This document shows positions 30,343 to 36,734 of a stretch of DNA of 51,296 bases, piece by piece (position 1 is the stretch's first letter; the number at the start of each line of letters is the position of its first letter). Made by a program: the position numbers and the translations under genes. Origin of the DNA: Candidatus Woesearchaeota archaeon (GTDB taxonomy: Archaea > Nanobdellota > Nanobdellia > Woesearchaeales > BM511); assembly GCA_018221135.1 (NCBI GenBank), contig JAAOYB010000017.1:1-51296 (forward strand), given 5' to 3'. The notes beneath the pieces are model-generated. The model searched no databases. It was not told where the DNA came from and worked only from the letters and a program-made list of their open reading frames with translations.

Positions 30343-31587
30343 TTATTCTGCTTCGTACATCACGACTTCTGACTCATTTCGTAAATTCGATACAAAATCT
30401 TGGAATTCTGTTTGTCTATCCTGCGTTTCTAACTGTGCCATTATCCCTTGTTTTGCATCTTCGAAACTCGCCGCGGATTCTTCTTGTTTATCAAAAACTT
30501 TGATAATATGGTATCCGAACTGAGTCATTACGGGTTCTGAGACGTTGCCTACTTCTAAGCTAAAAGCGACTTCTTCAAATTCTCCTACCATGACTCCTCT
30601 TGGGAATAATCCTAAGCTTCCACCATTAGGACCGCTTGGCCCATCGCTGTACTTAACTGCTAATTCAGCGAAGTTATCTTCGTCTTCATCTATTAATCCT
30701 GTTATCATCTCTGCTCTTTCAAGCGCTTCTTCTAAGCTTCTATTCTCATCGCAGCCAGTCACGCTATCAACATAACAGATTAAGATGTGGCTCGCGTTTA
30801 CTTGCGCTGGGTTCGCTACGAATAAGTCTTGGTTCTCATCATAGTAAGTCAAAGCTTGTTCTTCAGTAACGTTTTCTAAGACTACTACTACTTCGATGAG
30901 TTTTGTAAGAGTTATTTGTTTTCTTATCTCATCTCTTAATTCGTCTACGCTCATGTTTTGTTCGGCGAGTCTTACTTCGAGTTCTTCTTCTGATAACTGA
31001 TTAGTAGCTAGTACTAATTCAAAAAATTCTTCTACTTCAGAGTCTTCTATGCTGATGTTTAACTCGTCTGCTTTTTGCAATAATAACTTCTCAGTTATTA
31101 ATTGGTCAAGCAAAGCTTCCTTGGTTAACAGAAACCTGTTCTGTGGTGGTATCTTTGAATAGATATCATCTATTTGTGCTTGTGTTATGTCTTCTCCATT
31201 CACACTAGCAAGAACAAGTAATGCGTCTCCATCGCTAAAGCTTGGGGTTTGTTCGTCCCCAACTGGTTTTTTGATTATGAAAAAAGCTATTAACGCTATT
31301 GCTACCACAACAGCTACTGTAGCGATTATAGTTGTGTAATCCTTTGGTTTTTCTGTTTTAGCCTTTTTTTTGGGCTTTTCTTCTTTCTTAACTTTTTTTG
31401 GTTTTGCTTCTTTAACCTTCGCCTTCTTAACAGGTTCAGGCTTAGCCACAACTTTTTCTTCTACTATTTTTTTAGGCTTATCTTTTGCCTTTTTAGATTT
31501 CTTTTTTAGTTTTCTGCTTTTAGCCATCAAAGCTTCTTGTCTTTTTATAAGCTCCAATGAGTCTTTAGATAAATTTTTCTTAGCCAA
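30343..31587 (-). CDS. Membrane-anchored peptidyl-prolyl isomerase (PpiC/SurA parvulin family)
   Basis: This exported foldase has 414 residues. The first 80 or so are a cytoplasmic Lys/Ala/Pro-rich arm, followed by a single TM helix (TIIATVAVVVAIALIAFFII). The external part has a SurA-like N-terminal helical domain and a parvulin domain with ASHILICY, GGSLGLFPRG and FGYHIIKVFD. The TTG at 31587 is favoured because GAGGGTGG lies five bases before it. A GTG start at 31608 would add seven residues. It is upstream of the thioredoxin-fold gene in the same direction. Parvulins of this kind are more typical of bacteria. Confidence 0.88.
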   Translation of the reverse strand: MAKKNLSKDSLELIKRQEALMAKSRKLKKKSKKAKDKPKKIVEEKVVAKPEPVKKAKVKEAKPKKVKKEEKPKKKAKTEKPKDYTTIIATVAVVVAIALIAFFIIKKPVGDEQTPSFSDGDALLVLASVNGEDITQAQIDDIYSKIPPQNRFLLTKEALLDQLITEKLLLQKADELNISIEDSEVEEFFELVLATNQLSEEELEVRLAEQNMSVDELRDEIRKQITLTKLIEVVVVLENVTEEQALTYYDENQDLFVANPAQVNASHILICYVDSVTGCDENRSLEEALERAEMITGLIDEDEDNFAELAVKYSDGPSGPNGGSLGLFPRGVMVGEFEEVAFSLEVGNVSEPVMTQFGYHIIKVFDKQEESAASFEDAKQGIMAQLETQDRQTEFQDFVSNLRNESEVVMYEAE

Positions 31588-31667
31588 TATTACCACCCTC
31601 ACGTACACCTAAAAAGTGTAGTTGTTAAGACTCTGCCACCCCTCTTATACAACGCTAAAATACTAAT

Positions 31668-31677
31668 AATATAAAAG
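31668..31677 (-). promoter_or_regulatory. TATA box for the parvulin operon
   Basis: On the minus strand the sequence reads agcttttatat. Transcription would begin near 31645, about 58 bases before the TTG start, leaving room for the GAGGGTGG ribosome-binding site. Confidence 0.5.
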
Positions 31678-31768
31678 CTTATTGTTTTTTTTACTCCTAA
31701 AAAATAAAAAAAACTTATTTAACCCTTAAAAAAAAGGTTTAAAACACTGTTTTTCTTTGTGGATAACC

Positions 31769-31777
31769 TTTATAAAG
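31769..31777 (+). promoter_or_regulatory. TATA box for the HerA-like gene
   Basis: The sequence tttataaag predicts initiation close to 31797, just upstream of the ATG at 31803 and downstream of the ATG at 31791. This supports the second ATG as the start. Confidence 0.55.
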
Positions 31778-31802
31778 ACGCTTACACATAATGCTTTTTA
31801 AT

Positions 31803-33152
31803 ATGAGCATGGACGTAATTATTGGGAGAAGCAAAGAAGACAGAGAAAAGTTTGGCATGAAAGGAACTGTTTTTCTAGGCAAGCAATACGTTACCATGGG
31901 CAAAACAACTAGTTTATCTAATAATATCTACTTGGATGTTGCTAGTGCTCACGTAGTTTTTATCTGTGGGAAACGAGGAGGTGGTAAGAGTTATACTATG
32001 GGCGCCATCGCTGAAGGATTTCACTTATTAGAAGAAGATGTAAAAAAGAATTTGAGTGTTATAATGCTTGACACAATGGGTGTTTATTGGACTATGAAAT
32101 ACCCTAATAAGCAAGACAAAATCCTTCTTGATGAGTGGGGGCTCCCACCTCAGAAAATCCCTGTTGAGATCTTTACTCCGACAACGTATTATCATAAGTA
32201 CAAAGAGCAAGGCATACCAACAGATCACCCTTTCAGCATTGACCCCTCCGAGATCGACCCGGATGATTGGTGTAACGCTTTTAGGATAGAAAAATATGGT
32301 GAGCAAGGAGTCTTGATTAGCAGGACTATTCTAACATTAAAAAATGAGAAGGGAAAGTTTAGCGTAAAAGACGTCCTTGAGAGCATAAGAAATGATGATA
32401 AGGCTGAAAAGCATATCAGAGACGCGGTTGATAGCATGTTCTTAATGGCTGATACGTGGGGTGTTTTCAGCGATAATCCCACAACGCTCGCTGAACTCGC
32501 AGCACCTGGAAAAATCAATATCTTGGATGTTAGTTGCTACGCTACTATGCCGGGGGGTTGGGATGTAAAAGCTTTAATTATTGGTATTGTTTCTAAGCAC
32601 TTATTCATTCAACGTATGACTAGCAGGAAGTTTGAGGAGTTCAGACAAGTTCATAGAAGCCTTAATTATTTCAGCGAGGACTTACCTGAAGAAGAGGAGA
32701 GTATGCCTTTGGTTTGGTTAATAATCGATGAAGCTCACGAGTTCTTGCCAAATAAGGGAAAAGTAGCTTCAACAGATGCTTTAGTTACTATTATGCGTGA
32801 AGGAAGACAACCAGGGATTAGCTTAATTTTGGCTTCGCAACAACCTGGCAAGATTCACACTGATGTCATGACCCAATCAGACACAGTACTATCTCATCGT
32901 ATCACTGCTAAGATCGACGTTGAGGCTTTAGGGATGCTTATGCAGAGTTATATGAGAAGCGGATTAGTCGAGCAACTCGACATCTTGCCAAGGGTTAAGG
33001 GCGCCGGGATATTATTTGATGATAGTAATGAGCGAATGTACAGCATGCGGGTCAGGCCTCGTTACACGTGGCACGGAGGAAGTAGTCCTATAGCGATTCA
33101 TCCTAAAAAAGAATTTTTTAAAGAAGTAAAAGTTAAAAATAGTAAAGAATAA
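31803..33152 (+). CDS. HerA-like ATPase (DUF87)
   Basis: This FtsK/HerA-superfamily ATPase acts on DNA ends or DNA pumping in archaea. It has 449 residues from the favoured start. Walker A is FICGKRGGGKSYTMG (about residues 53-67), Walker B is WLIIDEAHEFLP (about 304-315), and a sensor-type segment is ILASQQPGKIHTDVMTQSD. No NurA nuclease gene is next to it, unlike canonical herA loci. A short partner gene follows 40 bases later. It could be HerA or a paralogue with a different role. Confidence 0.88.
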   Translation: MSMDVIIGRSKEDREKFGMKGTVFLGKQYVTMGKTTSLSNNIYLDVASAHVVFICGKRGGGKSYTMGAIAEGFHLLEEDVKKNLSVIMLDTMGVYWTMKYPNKQDKILLDEWGLPPQKIPVEIFTPTTYYHKYKEQGIPTDHPFSIDPSEIDPDDWCNAFRIEKYGEQGVLISRTILTLKNEKGKFSVKDVLESIRNDDKAEKHIRDAVDSMFLMADTWGVFSDNPTTLAELAAPGKINILDVSCYATMPGGWDVKALIIGIVSKHLFIQRMTSRKFEEFRQVHRSLNYFSEDLPEEEESMPLVWLIIDEAHEFLPNKGKVASTDALVTIMREGRQPGISLILASQQPGKIHTDVMTQSDTVLSHRITAKIDVEALGMLMQSYMRSGLVEQLDILPRVKGAGILFDDSNERMYSMRVRPRYTWHGGSSPIAIHPKKEFFKEVKVKNSKE

Positions 33153-33192
33153 CCAAGTTTCTAATATTAAATTATTAGGGGGATTGATTTTT

Positions 33193-33492
33193 ATGGTTTT
33201 TAGCAAGACTTTTCCAAAAACAGTTGAAGGAAGCAATTATCCTACGTGGGAAGAAGTATACCTAAGCGACGCCGAAGAAGAAAAAGCAGAGAGCTTAGCT
33301 AGGCAAGAAAACCTTGAAGTACTTCGAGAATGCGTCGATGATGCCAAAAAAGTTTTTGTCGAGAAAAATTTAAAAGAGTACCAAACAGATATTATTAACG
33401 CCGCGATTGCTTTGTTTGAGAAGCGTGCTAGTCACGCAGTTTTTTTCAAAGAACAAATAGCTAAAACAAAGTTTGACGAAGAACACAAATAA
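33193..33492 (+). CDS. Hypothetical protein downstream of the HerA-like ATPase
   Basis: The 99-residue protein is not recognised. I chose the ATG at 33193, with a GGGGG Shine-Dalgarno sequence at about 33178-33182; a TTG at 33184 would overlap the spacing. The N-terminus is KTFPKTVEGSNYPTWEEVYL. The rest is helical and charged (ENLEVLRECVDDAKKVFVEK). It may be a small partner of the HerA-like ATPase; the evidence is only adjacency and direction. Confidence 0.65.
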   Translation: MVFSKTFPKTVEGSNYPTWEEVYLSDAEEEKAESLARQENLEVLRECVDDAKKVFVEKNLKEYQTDIINAAIALFEKRASHAVFFKEQIAKTKFDEEHK

Positions 33493-33496
33493 AGCT

Positions 33497-33742
33497 TTAC
33501 TTTTTTTTCTTGTATGCTTTTTTGGGTTCGTGAATACTAAGGTGGTGTAGGAAGTCTTCTTCTGTCGTGGCTTTTGTCATGCTAATCATACTACTAATAA
33601 ACATTAACACAAATATTAGACTAAAAGCGAAACTCCATGTAGGACTAAGACTTGATATGTACAAAGCGCTTATAAGAAAGCCAAAAATGCTGGTGAGAAA
33701 AAACGTGCTTGATAGCGGGGCTGCTTGAAAACTCTTCTTCAT
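33497..33742 (-). CDS. Small membrane protein, two TM helices
   Basis: This 81-residue protein, not recognised, has two hydrophobic helices of about 20 residues (FFLTSIFGFLISALYI and FAFSLIFVLMFISSMI) joined by a short loop. A cytoplasmic tail ends in KKAYKKKK. A GAGGTGAT Shine-Dalgarno sequence precedes the ATG on the minus strand. It is convergent with the preceding gene, four bases apart. Confidence 0.7.
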   Translation of the reverse strand: MKKSFQAAPLSSTFFLTSIFGFLISALYISSLSPTWSFAFSLIFVLMFISSMISMTKATTEEDFLHHLSIHEPKKAYKKKK

Positions 33743-33786
33743 ATTACCATATCACCTCTTATAATAAGTCTTAACTATTAATTTTT

Positions 33787-33797
33787 GTTTTTATAAG
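33787..33797 (-). promoter_or_regulatory. TATA box for the two-TM protein gene
   Basis: On the minus strand the sequence reads agcttataaaaac. It lies about 50 bases before the ATG at 33742, so the predicted leader of 20-30 bases includes the GAGGTGAT site. Confidence 0.5.
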
Positions 33798-33838
33798 CTT
33801 TATGGAAATACTTAAAAACAACTAAGAACTACTAATAG

Positions 33839-33900
33839 TTTGCTGTGATGAAGTGAACACCCGCTGATACTATGATGAGAAGGAGTAACTGCTGAGCAAA
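33839..33900 (+). ncRNA. Box C/D small RNA (2'-O-methylation guide)
   Basis: All four boxes occur in order. Box C is GTGATGA (33845-33851), D' is CTGA (33864-33867), C' is ATGATGA (33872-33878), and D is CTGA (33892-33895). Terminal TTTGC (33839-33843) and GCAAA (33896-33900) can pair. The two guides are 12 and 13 bases (33852-33863 and 33879-33891), the standard archaeal spacing, and the D'-C' spacer is three bases. By the N+5 rule the D' guide would direct methylation of U in CGGGU of a target reading CGGGUGUUCACU. The D guide targets CAGUUACUCCUUC. I cannot place these in rRNA or tRNA from memory. Confidence 0.85.
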
Positions 33901-33901
33901 A

Positions 33902-33910
33902 CTTTAAATA
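33902..33910 (+). promoter_or_regulatory. TATA box for the M29 aminopeptidase
   Basis: The sequence ctttaaata starts two bases after the C/D RNA end and predicts transcription near 33935, giving a leader of about 50 bases. Confidence 0.55.
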
Positions 33911-33956
33911 AAAAAACAAGATTCTTATTTTTTATTAAGAGGTTGACACATAAAAC

Positions 33957-33974
33957 CTCAGAACTATTTCTGAG
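33957..33974 (+). promoter_or_regulatory. Hairpin just upstream of the M29 start codon
   Basis: CTCAGAA (33957-33963) and TTCTGAG (33968-33974) form a 7-bp stem with a four-base CTAT loop. It ends 11 bases before the ATG in the predicted leader. It may affect translation or mRNA stability. Confidence 0.45.
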
Positions 33975-33985
33975 AAATAATTAAA

Positions 33986-35158
33986 ATGAGAGAAGACTTA
34001 ATACTCAGAGATGAGCCTAGAGCTAAAGAACTAGCGAGTTTAGTGCTTGATTATTCTGTTAATCTAAACGAAGAGGACCGATTGCTTTTACAGTTTGATC
34101 CAAAGTTTAGTTTTTACGCTAGTATGTTCGAAGAAGAAGCAAGAAGAATAGGTGCAAAAGTAAGATATGACCCTCTTAGTTTCGATCCTGTTTATCTATG
34201 GGGTTTGATAGATAGAAATGATAAAAAGAAATGGGAGGAAGATCTTGAAAGAAGAATAGAATTGGCTTTGTGGTGTACTTCAAGAGTCTTGATTGATTGT
34301 GATAGTAACCCTGAATATGCAAAAGGAATACCTAATTCTAAAAAAAGAGTTGCTGAGTATAATGAGTTAGTCATAGGCCCATTTAAGCATGCGCTTTATA
34401 GGAAAGGAGAAAAATATTCTCATATACCTCTAAATAAATGGAATATTGTGGGGTTTCCTTATACTAGAAAAGCAGAAGAAATAGGTATGACACTAGATGA
34501 ATACTCAGACTTTGTTTATTCTGCCACTATAAATGTCGATTGGCAAAAGCTAGAAGAAGAAATGAAAATTGTAAAAGAAGTTTTTGATGCTGGAAACGAT
34601 GTTCAAATAATTGTTCCTGGCCAAACAGATATTAGCCTAAGCCTTACTGGCCGCGAAGGTTATGTCAGTGGAGGAGAACATAACATGCCTGGAGGAGAAG
34701 TGTTCTACGGCCCTGTTGAGAACTCAATAAATGGGGAAATCTTTTTTCAACACTCCTACATGATGGATGGAATAGGACGAATTAGTAAGATAAGACTAGA
34801 ATTCGTTGATGGAAAAGTGATGAGTAGTGAAGCTAATATAAACGATGAAGGATTAAGAAGTGTGTTATCTATTGATGAAGGAGCTAAAAAAATTGGTGAA
34901 TTAGGTCTTGCTTGTAATTATGGCATAAAAAAAGTTACTAATGAAGTATTATTCGATGAAAAAATAGGAGGGACTATTCACTTAGCTCTTGGAGACGCGC
35001 ATAGAGAATACGACCTTGATAATGGGGGAGGTCTTAATGAATCTAAGATTCATTGGGATTTAATATGTGATCTTAGAAAGCTAGGAAATGGTTTTCCTGG
35101 TGGAGAAATCAGAGTTGACGATGTCTTAGTCCAAAAAGATGGAAAGTGGCTAATATAA
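33986..35158 (+). CDS. Aminopeptidase, M29 (aminopeptidase T) family
   Basis: This metallo-aminopeptidase, probably cytoplasmic and peptide-recycling, has 390 residues. M29 hallmarks in the C-terminal half include GEHNMPGGEVFYGPVE and the terminal metal-site segments IGGTIHLALGDA and ESKIHWDLICDL. A Glu-rich helix sits at residues 36-55. The N-terminal half is the usual alpha/beta domain of AmpT. The codon usage looks like its neighbours. The downstream PAN gene also acts in proteolysis. Confidence 0.87.
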   Translation: MREDLILRDEPRAKELASLVLDYSVNLNEEDRLLLQFDPKFSFYASMFEEEARRIGAKVRYDPLSFDPVYLWGLIDRNDKKKWEEDLERRIELALWCTSRVLIDCDSNPEYAKGIPNSKKRVAEYNELVIGPFKHALYRKGEKYSHIPLNKWNIVGFPYTRKAEEIGMTLDEYSDFVYSATINVDWQKLEEEMKIVKEVFDAGNDVQIIVPGQTDISLSLTGREGYVSGGEHNMPGGEVFYGPVENSINGEIFFQHSYMMDGIGRISKIRLEFVDGKVMSSEANINDEGLRSVLSIDEGAKKIGELGLACNYGIKKVTNEVLFDEKIGGTIHLALGDAHREYDLDNGGGLNESKIHWDLICDLRKLGNGFPGGEIRVDDVLVQKDGKWLI

Positions 35159-35176
35159 AATAAGAAAAAGTTTTTT

Positions 35177-36304
35177 TTACCCGAACATTTTGATGTATTC
35201 GTCGCCGTGTTCTTCTTCGTTCTTCTTTACTTTCTTAACTGCTTTTAAGAAATCGTCTTCTACTACTTTACTCCTATTCTCACGAATAGCGAAGTAACCA
35301 GCTTCGGTGACGACGGCTTTTATCTCAGCGCCGCTAAACCCCTCGAGTTTCTTAATAATCTCAGCACTACTAAAATCTTTATCGAACTTCATGTTTTTTG
35401 TGTGAATCCTAAAAATCTGTCTGACCCCATCCAAATCAGGTTGAGGAACCATTATATGCCTATCCAAGCGACCCGGCCTCATCACAGCGGGGTCTAGTAT
35501 ATCTTTTCTGTTAGTACAAGCAATGACTTTGACATCTCCTAAGTGCTTAAAACCATCAATTTCAGCTAGTAACTGCATGAAAGTTCTTTGAACCTCTCGC
35601 TCACCACTCGTACCGATCTCGATGCGCTTAGCAGCTAACGAATCAATTTCGTCAATAAAAATAATGCTGGGGCTCTTCTCCTTAGCTAACTGAAAGATTT
35701 CTTTTACGAGCTTAGCTCCTTCCCCTATGAACTTCTGGACTAATTCGCTGCCAACAATTTCTATGAAAGTGCTATTAGTACTCGTCGCGACTCCCTTAGC
35801 CAATAATGTTTTTCCTGTTCCTGGGGGCCCGTGTAGTAAGACTCCTTTTGGGGGTTGAATCCCTACTTTTTTGAAAAGCTCAGGTTTTAGAAGAGGTAAT
35901 TCTACTACTTCTTTTATCTCGTTTATCTGCTCAGACAAACCACCTATTTCTTCCCAAGGAAGATTAGGTTTCTCGATAATAACGAATTTCTCAACATTAA
36001 AACTTTTTTCTTGCCCTATCTTACGAATAACATTAAGGTTTTTTTGATCAACTAACACTGTGTCCCCCGCTTTTATCTTCTTAGCCTGGTTGCTAAGAGT
36101 TACGTAGAACTGGTTCCCATTAGGAATCTTGATAATAGCGTGATTATCCGGTAATGTTTCTTGGACGTCACAAACCATTAATGGTGGCGTCCTGTACCGA
36201 TCGAGCTCGTTTTTTAATTGGTTAATAGTTTCTCTAAGAACCCTGTTTTCTTCTTCTAACTCAGAATCTTGTTCGGTGTTATAAGAATATAATACTTTAT
36301 CCAT
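35177..36304 (-). CDS. pan: Proteasome-activating nucleotidase PAN (AAA ATPase)
   Basis: This hexameric AAA ring unfolds substrates for the 20S proteasome. It has 375 residues, somewhat shorter than methanogen PAN. An N-terminal coiled coil (DSELEEENRVLRETINQLKN) is followed by an OB domain with TPPLMVCDVQ, then the AAA domain. Walker A is GPPGTGKTLLAKGVA (about residues 157-171), Walker B is IIFIDEID (about 213-220), and the second region of homology contains MRPGRLDRHIMV. The C-terminus is KMFG, so the proteasome-docking HbYX motif reads Met-Phe-Gly, with Phe in place of Tyr. It is divergent from the winged-helix gene. Confidence 0.95.
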   Translation of the reverse strand: MDKVLYSYNTEQDSELEEENRVLRETINQLKNELDRYRTPPLMVCDVQETLPDNHAIIKIPNGNQFYVTLSNQAKKIKAGDTVLVDQKNLNVIRKIGQEKSFNVEKFVIIEKPNLPWEEIGGLSEQINEIKEVVELPLLKPELFKKVGIQPPKGVLLHGPPGTGKTLLAKGVATSTNSTFIEIVGSELVQKFIGEGAKLVKEIFQLAKEKSPSIIFIDEIDSLAAKRIEIGTSGEREVQRTFMQLLAEIDGFKHLGDVKVIACTNRKDILDPAVMRPGRLDRHIMVPQPDLDGVRQIFRIHTKNMKFDKDFSSAEIIKKLEGFSGAEIKAVVTEAGYFAIRENRSKVVEDDFLKAVKKVKKNEEEHGDEYIKMFG

Positions 36305-36365
36305 ATTGTTTTTTTAGCGTCGCTCTTACGCCCCTCACACACTTAGAGTAAGGTAATGCTTTTAA

Positions 36366-36376
36366 GTATATAAAAC
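36366..36376 (-). promoter_or_regulatory. TATA box for pan
   Basis: On the minus strand the sequence reads tttatatactt. Transcription would begin near 36340, leaving a leader of about 35 bases. Confidence 0.5.
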
Positions 36377-36423
36377 TAACTATCCTGCACAAAAACAAAA
36401 AAGGATGGTTTTTTTTCCTATAC

Positions 36424-36433
36424 GTTTATAAAT
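36424..36433 (+). promoter_or_regulatory. TATA box for the winged-helix gene
   Basis: The sequence gtttataaat lies about 25 bases before the ATG at 36459, predicting a leaderless transcript. Confidence 0.6.
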
Positions 36434-36458
36434 ACATTTTTGTTTTTGTAGTTTTAAC

Positions 36459-36725
36459 ATGACTGATTTTGACGAGATAATTAGGATTCAACGCCACATG
36501 CAGAGACGATTAAGTGACGAGAAAAAAATGGAGGACACCGTCGAAGTACTCATGGTAATAAACGAAGTCGCACCTGATCCAGAGCAAAGAATACATAAAG
36601 AAACAGTGATGGTAGAAGCAGGTATTCGAGGCTACTCAGAAGGATACGTTGAGAAAATACTCGATCAATTAATAAGAGATAACGTACTCTTCGTGCCCGC
36701 ACCAGGATATCTAAAAAGAAGATAA
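36459..36725 (+). CDS. Stand-alone winged-helix protein resembling the MCM helicase C-terminal domain
   Basis: The 88-residue protein starts with a basic helix (RIQRHMQRRLSDEKKMEDTV). It continues with a winged-helix-like fold in which GYVEKILDQLIRDNVLFVPA and PGYLKRR match the C-terminal winged helix of archaeal MCM (helix, then xxLxxxGxIxxPxPGxxKR). No helicase motor is attached. It is convergent with polB, nine bases apart. The resemblance is by eye, so other winged-helix families remain possible. Adjacency to the replicative polymerase makes a replication link plausible. Confidence 0.6.
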   Translation: MTDFDEIIRIQRHMQRRLSDEKKMEDTVEVLMVINEVAPDPEQRIHKETVMVEAGIRGYSEGYVEKILDQLIRDNVLFVPAPGYLKRR

Positions 36726-36734
36726 AAAAAATTT

